A stretch of DNA of 15,741 nt from RHKX01 sp035759925 (lineage in GTDB: Bacteria; Actinomycetota; Thermoleophilia; Solirubrobacterales; 70-9), in NCBI GenBank assembly GCA_035759925.1, contig DASTTY010000118.1, positions 1 through 15,741 on the forward strand, read 5' to 3'. Within the stretch, counting starts at the first letter, position 1. Each line of letters begins with the position of its first letter. A program made the position numbers and the translations under genes. The notes under the pieces are model-generated. The model saw only the letters and a program-made list of their open reading frames with translations, was not told the DNA's origin and did not search any database. Shown here in pieces: positions 1-7,287 of the stretch.

Positions 1-597
1 AAGATCGGCATGACCCAGCTCTTCACTGAGGGCGGCGAGAGCGTGCCCGTGACCGTCATCGAGGCGGCGCCGAACCGGGTCACCGCGGTCCGGACCGCCG
101 ACGCCGACGGCTACGACGCCGTCCAGCTCGGCTGGGACGAGGTCGCCGAGCGGAAGCTCACCAAGGCCGAGGTCGGCCATCTCGCGAAGACCGACGCGCC
201 GCCGCTCCGGCACCTGGCCGAGTTCCGCGATTACGACGGCGAGGTCGAGATCGGCGGCGAGGTCACAGTCGCCGAGTTCGAGCAGGGCCAGACGGTCAAA
301 GTCTCGGCGGTCGCGATCGGCAAGGGCTTTCAGGGGACGATCAAGCGCCACAACTTCGGCCGCGGCCCGGTAAGCCACGGCTCCCACAACGTCCGCGCTC
401 CCGGCTCGATCGGCGCCAGCGCCGATCCCGCCCGCGTCTTCAAGGGGATGAAGATGCCGGGTCGGATGGGCGGAAAGCGCGTCACCCAGCGCGGCCTCGA
501 GGTCGTCCGCGTCGACGCCGACCGCAACCTGCTGATGCTGCGCGGCTCGGTCCCGGGCCCGAAGAACGGGACGGTGGAGGTGCGCAGCGATGGCTAG
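1..597 (+). CDS. rplC: 50S ribosomal protein L3, 5' end cut off by the window
   Basis: Large-subunit protein L3, an early-assembly 23S rRNA binder whose central loop reaches toward the peptidyl transferase centre. Reading frame 1 is open from the first base and begins K-I-G-M-T-Q-L-F, matching the family N-terminus around G-(M/K)-T-Q, so the true start and roughly 8-10 residues lie upstream; the ATG at position 10 is internal. The conserved block with GSIGAS followed by VFKGMKMPGRMG (bases about 400-480) is the L3 signature. The position that carries the methylated Gln in E. coli L3 is not Gln here. The stop overlaps the rplD start by 8 bases, so the two are probably translationally coupled. 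Identity is certain; only the start is missing. Confidence 0.97.
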   Translation, partial: KIGMTQLFTEGGESVPVTVIEAAPNRVTAVRTADADGYDAVQLGWDEVAERKLTKAEVGHLAKTDAPPLRHLAEFRDYDGEVEIGGEVTVAEFEQGQTVKVSAVAIGKGFQGTIKRHNFGRGPVSHGSHNVRAPGSIGASADPARVFKGMKMPGRMGGKRVTQRGLEVVRVDADRNLLMLRGSVPGPKNGTVEVRSDG

Positions 598-1258
598 CGC
601 CGCGCCGAAGGCCGCGACGATCGGCAAGCAGGCGAAGACCGATCTGCCGGCGGCCGTGTTCGCCGAGCCCTACAACGAGTCGCTCGTCCACGAGGCCGCC
701 CGCGCCGACATGAACGCGCGCCGCCAGGGGACGCACTCGTCGCTGACCCGCGGCGAGGTCGCGATGACCGGTGCGAAGGCGTGGCGCCAGAAGGGCACCG
801 GCCGCGCCCGCGTCGGCGCGCTCAGCGTCCCGCACCGGCGCGGCGGCGGCAACGCGTTCGCGACGAAGCCGCGCAACTACGCCTTCAAGGTCAACCGCAA
901 GGCGCGCCGGAAGGCGCTGCGCTCGGCGCTCAGCGTCCATGCCGCCCGCGGCTCGATCGCCGTTCTCCCGGCCGACAGCTTCTCCGAGCCCGCCACCAAG
1001 CAGGCGGCCGAGGGGCTCGCCAAGTGGGGCGGCGCGATGCCGGCGCTGGTCGTCGTCACCGGCGAGGAGTCGGCGGCCGCGAAGAGCTACCGCAACCTGC
1101 CCCGCGTCTCGGTCGTCACCGCCGAGGCGGTCGGCGTCGCCGAGATCGTCGGGCACCGCTCGCTGATCGCCTCCGAGGGGGCGCTCGAGGTGCTCTCCGG
1201 CCGGGCCGGCGAGGTCGCGCGCGGCGGCGCTGCGAACGACGAGGGGAGCGAGGGCTGA
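590..1258 (+). CDS. rplD: 50S ribosomal protein L4
   Basis: L4 (222 residues) is a 23S rRNA binder with a long loop lining the peptide exit tunnel; in E. coli it also represses the S10 operon, but no such leader is visible here because the operon start is outside the window. The sequence shows the basic loop with TRGEV, KAWRQKGTGRARVG and PHRRGGG (about residues 53-86) typical of L4, then the globular C-terminal half. A GGAGGTG ribosome site sits just before the ATG, which lies inside the end of rplC. The C-terminus carries a short Gly/Glu-rich tail of about 15 residues. The stop overlaps the rplW start by one base (TGATG). Confidence 0.97.
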   Translation: MASAAPKAATIGKQAKTDLPAAVFAEPYNESLVHEAARADMNARRQGTHSSLTRGEVAMTGAKAWRQKGTGRARVGALSVPHRRGGGNAFATKPRNYAFKVNRKARRKALRSALSVHAARGSIAVLPADSFSEPATKQAAEGLAKWGGAMPALVVVTGEESAAAKSYRNLPRVSVVTAEAVGVAEIVGHRSLIASEGALEVLSGRAGEVARGGAANDEGSEG

Positions 1259-1548
1259 TGGACCCGCGCCAGGTGATCATCGAGCCGGTCGTCTCCGAGA
1301 AGAGCTACGCGCTGATGGCGGAGGGCAAGTACACCTTCCGCGTCAACGACCGCGCCCACAAGACCCAGATCAAGCACGCCGTCGCCGAGATCTTCGACGT
1401 CGAGGTCGCCGAGGTCCGGACCTCCCGGGTCCGCTCGAAGCCGAAGCGCCGCGGGGTCCACTCCGGCAAGACCCGCACCTGGAAGAAGGCGATCGTCGAG
1501 CTCGCTCCCGGCAACCAGATCGAGCTCTTCGAGGGAGCAGCGGAGTAG
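1258..1548 (+). CDS. rplW: 50S ribosomal protein L23
   Basis: L23 (96 residues) sits at the exit of the peptide tunnel and is the docking point for trigger factor and SRP. The N-terminal IIEPVVSEKSY, the central KTQIKHAVAEIFDVEV and the basic RSKPKRRG loop followed by KKAIVEL are classical L23 features, and the length is normal. The start ATG shares its A with the rplD stop, so translation is likely coupled. The frame stays open far upstream (to about 781), but that part only shadows rplD; the family N-terminus begins at 1258. Confidence 0.97.
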   Translation: MDPRQVIIEPVVSEKSYALMAEGKYTFRVNDRAHKTQIKHAVAEIFDVEVAEVRTSRVRSKPKRRGVHSGKTRTWKKAIVELAPGNQIELFEGAAE

Positions 1549-1552
1549 AGAG

Positions 1553-2398
1553 ATGCCGATCCGGAAGACAAAGCCGACCAGCCCGGGCCGCCGCTTCGCG
1601 ACCTACCAGGACCGCTCCGAGGTGACCTCCTCGAAGCCGAACAAGAAGCTGACCAAGGGCAAGAAGAGCACCGGCGGCCGCAACGCCGGCGGGCGCGTCA
1701 CCGCGCGCCATCGCGGCGGCGGCGCCAAGCGCAAGTACCGCCAGATCGACTTCAAGCGCAGCAAGGACGGCGTTCCGGCGAAGGTCGCGACGATCGAGTA
1801 CGACCCGAACCGGACGACCTACATCGCGCTGCTCCACTACGCCGACGGCGCCAAGTCCTACATCCTCGCTCCGGCCGGCCTCAGGGTCGGCGACACCGTC
1901 GCCTCCGGCCCCGGCTCCGACATCCGCGCCGGCAACGCGCTCGAGCTCGGCCAGATCCCGACCGGCACGGTCGTCCACAACGTCGAGCTCAAGCCCGGCC
2001 AGGGCGGACGGATGGGCCGCGCCGCCGGGACCGCGATCCAGGTCGTCGCGAAGGAGGGCGGCAACGTCACCCTGCGGCTGCCGTCGTCGGAGATGCGGCT
2101 GGTCCGGGCCGAGTGCCGGGCGACGGTCGGCACCCTCTCGAACGCCGAGCACCAGAACGTCACCGTCGGCAAGGCCGGCCGCAGCCGCCACAAGGGCAAG
2201 CGCCCGCAGACCCGCGGGATCGCCATGAACCCGGTCGATCACCCGCACGGCGGCGGCGAGGCCCACAAGGGCCCGGGCGGGCACCCGAAGACCCCGTGGG
2301 GCAAGCCGACGCTCGGCTACCGGACCCGCAAGAAGAACAAGCAGTCGAACGCGATGATCGTCCGCGGTCGCCGCCGTGGCAAGAAGAAGGGACGCTAG
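1553..2398 (+). CDS. rplB: 50S ribosomal protein L2
   Basis: L2 (281 residues) is needed for subunit joining and peptidyl transferase activity. Residues 226-236 read NPVDHPHGGGE; His230 corresponds to the functionally important His229 of E. coli L2. The N-terminal OB-like region (ARHRGGGAKRKYRQIDF, about 51-67), the SH3-like middle (LKPGQGGRMGRAAGT) and the Lys/Arg-rich C-terminus (RGRRRGKKKGR) are all present. A GGAG element ending in the rplW stop region serves the ATG, 4 bases after rplW. Length and order are normal and nothing is odd. Confidence 0.98.
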   Translation: MPIRKTKPTSPGRRFATYQDRSEVTSSKPNKKLTKGKKSTGGRNAGGRVTARHRGGGAKRKYRQIDFKRSKDGVPAKVATIEYDPNRTTYIALLHYADGAKSYILAPAGLRVGDTVASGPGSDIRAGNALELGQIPTGTVVHNVELKPGQGGRMGRAAGTAIQVVAKEGGNVTLRLPSSEMRLVRAECRATVGTLSNAEHQNVTVGKAGRSRHKGKRPQTRGIAMNPVDHPHGGGEAHKGPGGHPKTPWGKPTLGYRTRKKNKQSNAMIVRGRRRGKKKGR

Positions 2399-2401
2399 GC
2401 C

Positions 2402-2677
2402 GTGGGTCGATCCACCAAGAAGGGGCCGTACGTCGAGGAGCGCCTGCTGGCGCGGATCGAGACGATGAACAGCTCCGGCAACAAGCAGATGATCAAGACC
2501 TGGTCGCGGCGCTCGACGATCTTCCCGGAGATGGTCGGCCACACGATCGCCGTCCACGACGGCCGCAAGCACGTGCCGGTCTTCGTGTCCGAGTCGATGG
2601 TCGGACACAAGCTCGGCGAGTTCGCGCCGACCCGCACCTTCCGCGCCCACTCCGGCAGCAAGAAGGAGGAGCGTTGA
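2402..2677 (+). CDS. rpsS: 30S ribosomal protein S19
   Basis: S19 (91 residues) lies in the head of the small subunit with S13 near the A site. The N-terminus GRSTKKGPYVE, the block TWSRRSTIFPEMVGHTIAVH and the GHKLGEFAPTRTF region are diagnostic. The start is GTG, preceded by AAGGGA at 2387-2392, 9 bases upstream; there is no suitable ATG in front of the conserved N-terminus. The stop overlaps the rplV start by one base. Confidence 0.97.
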   Translation: MGRSTKKGPYVEERLLARIETMNSSGNKQMIKTWSRRSTIFPEMVGHTIAVHDGRKHVPVFVSESMVGHKLGEFAPTRTFRAHSGSKKEER

Positions 2678-3042
2678 TGGCCGCGACCACCGACGCCCCG
2701 GTCGTCCGCGCGAAGGCTCGCTACGTCCGCACCTCGCCTCGCAAGGTCCGCGTCGTCGCCGACCAGATCCGCGGCCTCGACGTCGAGCGCGCGCTCGCGC
2801 TGCTGCGGTTCTCGCCGCGCGGCGCCGCCGTGCCGCTGGCCAAGCTCGTGCAGTCGGCCGCCGCGAACGCCGAGAACAACTACGACCTCGACCCCGACGA
2901 GATGCGGATCGAGAGCATCTCGGTCGACGAGGGCCCGACGATGCGGCGCTACCGCCCGCGAGCGCGCGGCCGCGCGACCCGGATCGAGAAGCGCAGCTGC
3001 CACATCAACATCGCCCTGACCCCGATCCCCGACGCCGACTAG
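2677..3042 (+). CDS. rplV: 50S ribosomal protein L22
   Basis: L22 (121 residues) contributes a long beta-hairpin to the exit-tunnel constriction, the site where some macrolide-resistance mutations map. The segment YVRTSPRKVRVVADQIRG, the AAANAENNYDLD helix and the hairpin region with MRRYRPRARGRATRI are typical, and the hairpin shows no insertion. The ATG shares its A with the rpsS stop, and the upstream AAGGAGGAG run inside the end of rpsS is an excellent ribosome site. A 17-base gap separates it from rpsC. Confidence 0.97.
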   Translation: MAATTDAPVVRAKARYVRTSPRKVRVVADQIRGLDVERALALLRFSPRGAAVPLAKLVQSAAANAENNYDLDPDEMRIESISVDEGPTMRRYRPRARGRATRIEKRSCHINIALTPIPDAD

Positions 3043-3059
3043 AGGAACCAGGACCACCA

Positions 3060-3830
3060 ATGGGACAGAAGATCAACCCCGAGGGCTTTCGAGTCGGCTA
3101 CATCCACGACTGGAAGTCGAACTGGTTCGACGAGCGCAACTTCGCCGACGCGCTGGTCGAGGACGTGAACATCCGCGGCCACATCGAGACCAAGCTCGCC
3201 CATGCCGGCCTCTCCGACATCGAGATCCGCAAGCAGCGCGGCGAGGTCACCGTCGACATCCACACGGCCCGCCCGGGCATCGTGATCGGCAAGTCGGGCT
3301 CCGAGGTCGACGCGCTGCGCCGCGACCTGCACGCGATAACGGGCAAACCGGTCCGCGTCAACATCCGCGAGATCAAGCGTCCCGAGCTCGACGCGAAGCT
3401 CGTCGCCCAGTCGATCGCCGAGCAGCTCGAGGGCCGCGTCGCCTTCCGGCGGGCGATGAAGCGGGCGCTGACTTCGGCGATGCGGTCGGGCGCGAAGGGG
3501 GTCAAGGTCCAGGTCTCCGGTCGCCTCGGCGGTTCCGAGATGGCCCGCACCGAGGGCTACTCGGACGGGCGGGTGCCGCTCCACACGCTCCGCGCCGACA
3601 TCGACTACGGCTTCGTCGAAGCCCGGACCACGACCGGCCGGATCGGCGTCAAGTGCTGGATCAACAAGGGCGAGGTCATGCCCGAGGGCTACGCCGGCAC
3701 CGGCGCCGGCGACAACGAGGAGCTCGGCGGTCGCGGCCGCCGCCCCGGCGAGCGCGGCAGCCGCCGCCCCGGCGGCGACGGCCAGCCCCCGCAGGGTGGC
3801 CGCGGCCCGCGCCAGGGAGGTCGCTCCTGA
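3060..3830 (+). CDS. rpsC: 30S ribosomal protein S3 with Arg/Gly-rich C-terminal tail
   Basis: S3 (256 residues) forms part of the mRNA entry tunnel on the head of the small subunit. The N-terminus GQKINPEGFR, the KH domain with GIVIGKSG (residues 73-80), and the helicase-associated basic residues in FRRAMKRAL (about 129-137) are all present, as is the C-terminal core RADIDYGFVEA..TTGRIGVKCWI. After residue about 210 comes a tail of about 45 residues rich in Gly, Arg, Pro and Gln, longer than in E. coli and probably disordered. AGGA elements precede the ATG. The stop overlaps the rplP start by one base. Confidence 0.97.
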   Translation: MGQKINPEGFRVGYIHDWKSNWFDERNFADALVEDVNIRGHIETKLAHAGLSDIEIRKQRGEVTVDIHTARPGIVIGKSGSEVDALRRDLHAITGKPVRVNIREIKRPELDAKLVAQSIAEQLEGRVAFRRAMKRALTSAMRSGAKGVKVQVSGRLGGSEMARTEGYSDGRVPLHTLRADIDYGFVEARTTTGRIGVKCWINKGEVMPEGYAGTGAGDNEELGGRGRRPGERGSRRPGGDGQPPQGGRGPRQGGRS

Positions 3831-4246
3831 TGCTGAGCCCGAAGCGGGTCAAGCACCGCAAGCAGCACCGCGGCCGCATGCGCGGCTACTCGAAGGGCGG
3901 CACCCAGGTCAGCTTCGGCGAGTACGGCCTGAAGGCGCTCGACCGTGGCTGGATCACCAACCGCCAGATCGAGGCTGCCCGCGTCGCGATGACCCGCAAG
4001 ATCAAGCGCGGCGGCAAGGTCTGGATCAACATCTTCCCCGACAAGCCGTACACGAAGAAGCCCGCCGAGACGCGGATGGGTTCCGGCAAGGGCAACCCGG
4101 AGGGCTGGGTTGCAGTCGTCAAGCCCGGCCGGGTCATGTTCGAGCTCTCCGGGGTCTCCGAGGACCTCGCCCGCGAGGCGATGGAGCTGGCCGGCACGAA
4201 GCTGCCGGTGAAGACGAAGTTCGTCAGCAAGGGGCAGCCGCAGTGA
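3830..4246 (+). CDS. rplP: 50S ribosomal protein L16
   Basis: L16 (138 residues) sits near the A-site tRNA elbow and is needed for late large-subunit assembly. MLSPKRVKHRKQHRGRM at the N-terminus, IEAARVAMTR, the KPAETRMGSGKG loop and the C-terminal segment with VSEDLAREAM are unmistakable. The frame remains open upstream inside rpsC, but the family start is the ATG at 3830, which shares its A with the rpsC stop and has GGGAGG about 10 bases upstream. The stop is overlapped by the GTG start of rpmC (GTGA). Confidence 0.97.
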   Translation: MLSPKRVKHRKQHRGRMRGYSKGGTQVSFGEYGLKALDRGWITNRQIEAARVAMTRKIKRGGKVWINIFPDKPYTKKPAETRMGSGKGNPEGWVAVVKPGRVMFELSGVSEDLAREAMELAGTKLPVKTKFVSKGQPQ

Positions 4247-4452
4247 AGGGCGCGGATGTGCACCAGATGGGCGACGCGGAGCTCGTCGAGGCGCTCGAGG
4301 AGGCGCGACGCGAGGCTTTCAACCTGCGCTTGCGCAACGCCACCGGCGAGCTCGAGAACACCGCCCGCCTGAACCTGAGCCGCCGCGACGTGGCCCGACT
4401 GATGACGGTCGCCCGCCAGCGCGGGATCGACCTCGACAAGGAACTGAAGTAG
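4243..4452 (+). CDS. rpmC: 50S ribosomal protein L29
   Basis: L29 (69 residues) is a small two-helix protein beside L23 at the tunnel exit. The conserved EARREAFNLRLRNATGELENT, followed by RRDVARLMTVARQRG, matches the family well. I place the start at GTG 4243 because it overlaps the rplP stop as GTGA, has AAGGGG at 4229-4234 eight bases upstream, and gives the usual spacing (M-K-x(7)-D-x-E-L) before the first helix. An ATG at codon 9 would cut into that helix. It ends just two bases before rpsQ. Confidence 0.95.
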   Translation: MKGADVHQMGDAELVEALEEARREAFNLRLRNATGELENTARLNLSRRDVARLMTVARQRGIDLDKELK

Positions 4453-4454
4453 AG

Positions 4455-5156
4455 ATGGCTGAAGAAGAAGAGAAGACAGAAGACAGAGGACAGAGGACAG
4501 AGGACAGCGCCGAAGCGGAAGCGCCGGTCGAGGAGGCTACGGCCGCCGACGAGGCCCCTGCTGAGGAGTCGCCCGCTGAGGAGGCCACTGCCGCCGAGGA
4601 GCCGGCCGAGGACGTTCCCGCTGAGGACGCCGGCGACGATGCGGGCGCGACCGCCCCTGCCGAGGCGGGCAGCGATGAGGAGCCGGCGGTTGAGCTTTCG
4701 CCGAAGCAGCGCCGCAAGCTGGCGCGCTCGACCCACGAGGGCGAGCCGAACCCGCCGCTGTCGGTCGACGAGCGCATCGAGCGCCGCGCCGTCGAGCGCC
4801 GCCGCAAGGCCGGCGAGCGCCGCCGCTACCGCCAGGGTCGCGGCGCCGCCCGCGCCAAGGCCGCCGGCAAGGGTTCGGGGACCGGCACCGAGCCGGCGGC
4901 GCGCGAGCCCGGCAGCCCGAAGGTCCGCCAGGGCGTCGTCGTCTCCGACAAGATGGACAAGACGATCACCGTCCGGGTCGAGAGCGCCCGCCGCCACCCC
5001 GCCTACGAGAAGGTGATCCGGACCTCGAAGATGTACCACGCGCACGATGAGCGCAACGAGGCCGGCGCCGGCGACACCGTCCGTCTGGTCGAGACCCGGC
5101 CGATGTCGAAGACGAAGCGCTGGCGGCTGACCGAGATCCTCGAGAAGGCGAAGTAG
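4455..5156 (+). CDS. rpsQ: 30S ribosomal protein S17 with about 150-residue N-terminal extension
   Basis: S17 is a primary 16S rRNA binder with an OB fold, normally about 80-90 residues; this product has 233. The S17 core is residues about 154-233: KVRQGVVVSDKMDKTITV, then HPAYEKVIRTSKMYHAHDE and the C-terminal RPMSKTKRWRLTEILEKAK. Before it come an acidic Ala/Glu/Pro-rich part (about 1-80) and a very basic Arg/Lys-rich part (about 81-150), both likely disordered. Codons 6-17 are a 7-base tandem repeat. I checked the extension for in-frame ATG, GTG or TTG codons and found none before Met166, inside the core, so 4455 is the only reasonable start. The site before it is weak (GAAG), suggesting coupling to rpmC two bases upstream. 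Confidence 0.93.
   Translation: MAEEEEKTEDRGQRTEDSAEAEAPVEEATAADEAPAEESPAEEATAAEEPAEDVPAEDAGDDAGATAPAEAGSDEEPAVELSPKQRRKLARSTHEGEPNPPLSVDERIERRAVERRRKAGERRRYRQGRGAARAKAAGKGSGTGTEPAAREPGSPKVRQGVVVSDKMDKTITVRVESARRHPAYEKVIRTSKMYHAHDERNEAGAGDTVRLVETRPMSKTKRWRLTEILEKAK
4471..4505 (+). repeat. Five tandem 7-base units (AGARGAC) inside rpsQ
   Basis: Two copies of AGAAGAC (4471-4484) are followed by three of AGAGGAC (4485-4505), head to tail without gaps, preceded by a purine-only GAA/GAG run. Because 7 is not a multiple of 3, the encoded peptide repeats every 7 residues over three units (K-T-E-D-R-G-Q, then R-T-E-D). Gain or loss of one unit would shift the reading frame of rpsQ. Composition is much lower in GC than the surroundings. 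It is too short for a CRISPR or a classical minisatellite. Confidence 0.9.
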
Positions 5157-5166
5157 GTCCCGTCCG

Positions 5167-5535
5167 ATGATCCAGCAGGAGAGCCGACTCAAGGTCGCCG
5201 ACAACTCGGGCGCGCGCGAGATCCTCTGCATCCGCGTCAAGGGCGGACACCATCGCCGCTACGCGAGCGTCGGCGACGTGATCACCGCGACCGTCAAGCA
5301 CGCGACCCCGCGCGGCGGCGTCCGCAAGGGCGAGGTCGTGCAGGCCGTCGTCGTCCGGACCCGCAAGCAGATCGGCCGCGCCGACGGCACCTACATCGCC
5401 TTCGACGAGAACGCCGCCGTCCTGATCGACCCGCAGAACAACCCGCGCGGGACGCGGATCTTCGGCCCGGTCGCCCGCGAGCTGCGCGACCGCGCGTTCA
5501 TGAAGATCGTCTCGCTCGCCCCGGAGGTCCTCTGA
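5167..5535 (+). CDS. rplN: 50S ribosomal protein L14
   Basis: L14 (122 residues) is a five-stranded barrel on the subunit interface that contacts 16S rRNA and is also the docking site of ribosome silencing factor. The N-terminus MIQQESRLKVADNSGAREI, the loop VGDVITATVKHATPRGG, and the C-terminal GTRIFGPVARELR with FMKIVSLAPEVL are textbook. Length is exactly that of the family. It begins 10 bases after rpsQ and ends with TGA two bases before the GTG start of rplX. Nothing is unusual. Confidence 0.98.
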   Translation: MIQQESRLKVADNSGAREILCIRVKGGHHRRYASVGDVITATVKHATPRGGVRKGEVVQAVVVRTRKQIGRADGTYIAFDENAAVLIDPQNNPRGTRIFGPVARELRDRAFMKIVSLAPEVL

Positions 5536-5537
5536 CC

Positions 5538-5873
5538 GTGGCCAAGGCAATGCGCATCCGCACCGACGACCACGTGATGGTCACCTCCGGCAAGGACAAG
5601 GGCAAGCAGGGGAAGGTGATCCGCGTCGACCCGAAGCGCCGCCGGGTGTTCGTCGAGGGCGTCAACATCGTCAAGCGCCACCAGCGGCCGCGGTCGATGA
5701 GCGACGCCCAGACGGGCCAAGCTGGCATCATCGACAAGGAAGGTCCGATCGACGTCTCCAACGTCATCCTCCTCGACCCGACCGACAACCAGCCGACCCG
5801 GGTCGGCGTGCGGACCGGCGACGACGGCAAGCGGGTGCGCTACTCGAAGCGGACCGACAAGACGATCGACTGA
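5538..5873 (+). CDS. rplX: 50S ribosomal protein L24
   Basis: L24 (111 residues) initiates 50S assembly and contains a KOW motif, seen here as VMVTSGKDKGKQGKVIRVD (about residues 13-31). The VEGVNIVKRHQRP segment and DVSNV follow. Two starts are possible: GTG 5538 and ATG 5550. I choose the GTG because GGAGG at 5523-5527 lies 10 bases before it but 22 before the ATG, and because it keeps a two-base gap from rplN. The C-terminal VGVRTGDDGKRVRYSKRTDK matches bacterial L24. Confidence 0.96.
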   Translation: MAKAMRIRTDDHVMVTSGKDKGKQGKVIRVDPKRRRVFVEGVNIVKRHQRPRSMSDAQTGQAGIIDKEGPIDVSNVILLDPTDNQPTRVGVRTGDDGKRVRYSKRTDKTID

Positions 5874-5885
5874 CCCTCAGGACCC

Positions 5886-6689
5886 ATGGAAGCTGCAACC
5901 CAGACACCCGAGAAGACGGAGAGCCAGGCGGCGCCGCCGGCGCGGCTGCGCGATCGCTACCAGAACGAGGTGCTCCCGGCGCTGATCGAGAAGTTCGGCT
6001 ACTCGACGCCGATGTCGGCGCCGCGCCTCGTCAAGGTGACGGTCAACATGGGGATCGGCGAGGCGAGCCGGACCAGCAACGTGATCGACGACGCGACCGG
6101 CGAGCTCGCGACGATCACCGGCCAGCGCCCGAGCGTGCGGCGCGCCCGCAAGTCGATCGCGGCGTTCAAGCTCCGCGAGGGGATGCCGGTCGGGGTCGCC
6201 GTGACCCTGCGCAAGGCGCGGATGTGGGAATTCACCGACCGCCTGGTCACGATCGCGATCCCGCGGATCCGCGACTTCCGCGGCCTCAACCCGCGCTCGT
6301 TCGACGGCCGCGGCAACTACTCGCTGGGGATCCGCGAGCAGCTGATCTTCCCGGAGATCGACTACGACTCGATCAGCGACACGCGCGGGCTCGACATCAC
6401 CTTCGCGACCACCGCGGCCTCGGACGAGGAGGGCTTCGAGCTGCTGCTCGGCCTCGGCTTCCCGTTCGCCCAGGAGGGGCGCCCGGGTGGCCGCAGCCAG
6501 GAGGAGATCGACGCCGAGGAGGAGGAGCATCGCAAGGAGGAGGCGCGGCAGCGCGCCGAGGCCGAGCAGGCCGCCCTCGAGCAGCTCAAGGAGGAGAACC
6601 CGGAGGCGTACGAGAAGCCGGCCGCCGACGAGGACGCCGAGGGCGAAGAAGGCGAGTCCGGCTCGAACGACGGACAAGAAGAGGAGTAG
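5886..6689 (+). CDS. rplE: 50S ribosomal protein L5 with acidic C-terminal extension
   Basis: L5 binds 5S rRNA in the central protuberance and contacts the P-site tRNA; it is normally about 180 residues, here 267. The core is residues about 20-195: RLRDRYQNEVLPAL, PRLVKVTVNMGIGEA, ITGQRP, KSIAAFKLREGMPVG, and FDGRGNYSLGIREQLIFPEI, ending FELLLGLGFPF. Beyond this is a tail of about 72 residues, first a Glu/Arg/Ala-rich likely helical part (about 203-240), then an acidic disordered end. About 19 extra residues also precede the core. The last codons (GAAGAGGAG) double as the ribosome site of the next gene, whose ATG abuts the stop. Confidence 0.96.
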   Translation: MEAATQTPEKTESQAAPPARLRDRYQNEVLPALIEKFGYSTPMSAPRLVKVTVNMGIGEASRTSNVIDDATGELATITGQRPSVRRARKSIAAFKLREGMPVGVAVTLRKARMWEFTDRLVTIAIPRIRDFRGLNPRSFDGRGNYSLGIREQLIFPEIDYDSISDTRGLDITFATTAASDEEGFELLLGLGFPFAQEGRPGGRSQEEIDAEEEEHRKEEARQRAEAEQAALEQLKEENPEAYEKPAADEDAEGEEGESGSNDGQEEE

Positions 6690-6875
6690 ATGGCTAAGAC
6701 GTCACAACGCGTCAAGCAGGCTGCGGGCTCGAAGTTCAAGGCGCGCAACTACAACCGCTGCCGCAAGTGCGGCCGCGCCCGTGCCGTGTACCGGAAGTTC
6801 GGCCTCTGCCGGATCTGCCTGCGCGACGCCGCCCACAGGGGCTACGTGCCCGGGATGACCAAGTCCAGTTGGTAG
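6690..6875 (+). CDS. rpsZ: 30S ribosomal protein S14, zinc-binding short form (type Z)
   Basis: S14 (61 residues) is a late-assembling protein of the small-subunit head. The short form carries a zinc ribbon: Cys24-x2-Cys27 and Cys40-x2-Cys43 (NRCRKCGRARAVYRKFGLCRIC is the region, residues 22-43). The C-terminal LRDAAHRGYVPGMTKSSW is the usual ending. Many actinobacteria hold this zinc form in the spc operon and a zinc-free paralogue elsewhere for zinc starvation; whether this genome has the second copy cannot be seen. The start directly abuts the rplE stop, with GAGGAG just upstream. It can also be named rpsN type Z. Confidence 0.97.
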   Translation: MAKTSQRVKQAAGSKFKARNYNRCRKCGRARAVYRKFGLCRICLRDAAHRGYVPGMTKSSW

Positions 6876-6891
6876 CCGAGGATCTCTTTCA

Positions 6892-7287
6892 ATGCTGACC
6901 GACCCGATCGCCGATTACCTGACGCGCGTCCGCAACGCGCTCAACGCCGACCATCCCGAGGTCGAGATCCCGTCATCGCGCCTGAAGAAGGAGATGACGC
7001 GGATCCTCGTCGAGCAGGGCTACCTGAATGGCTACGACGTCGAGCCGACGAAGGTCGGCGAGTCGATCCGGATCCAGCTCAAGTACACCGAGGACCGCGA
7101 CCCAGTCATCCACGGGATGAGGCGGATCTCGCGGCCGGGACGCCGCCGCTACGTCCCCGGGGCGGAGGTCCCGCGGGTGCAGGGCGGGATGGGCACTGCG
7201 ATCATCTCGACCTCGGCCGGGGTGATGACCGGCCACGAGGCCAAGGAGAAGGGCGTCGGCGGCGAAGTGGTCGCCTACGTCTGGTAG
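6892..7287 (+). CDS. rpsH: 30S ribosomal protein S8
   Basis: S8 (131 residues) binds the central domain of 16S rRNA and, in E. coli, represses the spc operon by binding its mRNA; no equivalent structure was identified here. TDPIADYLTRVRNA at the N-terminus, IPSSRLKKEMTRILVEQGYL, and the C-terminal GMGTAIISTSAGVMTGHEA followed by GGEVVAYVW are diagnostic. GAGGA at 6878-6882 lies 9 bases before the ATG. It is followed by the largest gap in the ribosomal cluster. Confidence 0.98.
   Translation: MLTDPIADYLTRVRNALNADHPEVEIPSSRLKKEMTRILVEQGYLNGYDVEPTKVGESIRIQLKYTEDRDPVIHGMRRISRPGRRRYVPGAEVPRVQGGMGTAIISTSAGVMTGHEAKEKGVGGEVVAYVW

Noticed and set aside
2113..2676. Upstream extension of the rplV frame into rplB and rpsS
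   Set aside because: The translated extension is Arg/Pro-rich shadow sequence; the L22 family start at 2677 has a strong ribosome site. The same reasoning removes upstream extensions of rplW, rplP, rpsE and both secreted-protein frames.
4455..4917. A separate small gene before rpsQ fused by a sequencing error
   Set aside because: The frame runs unbroken into the S17 core, there is no stop or alternative start codon before the core, and no second ribosome site was found.
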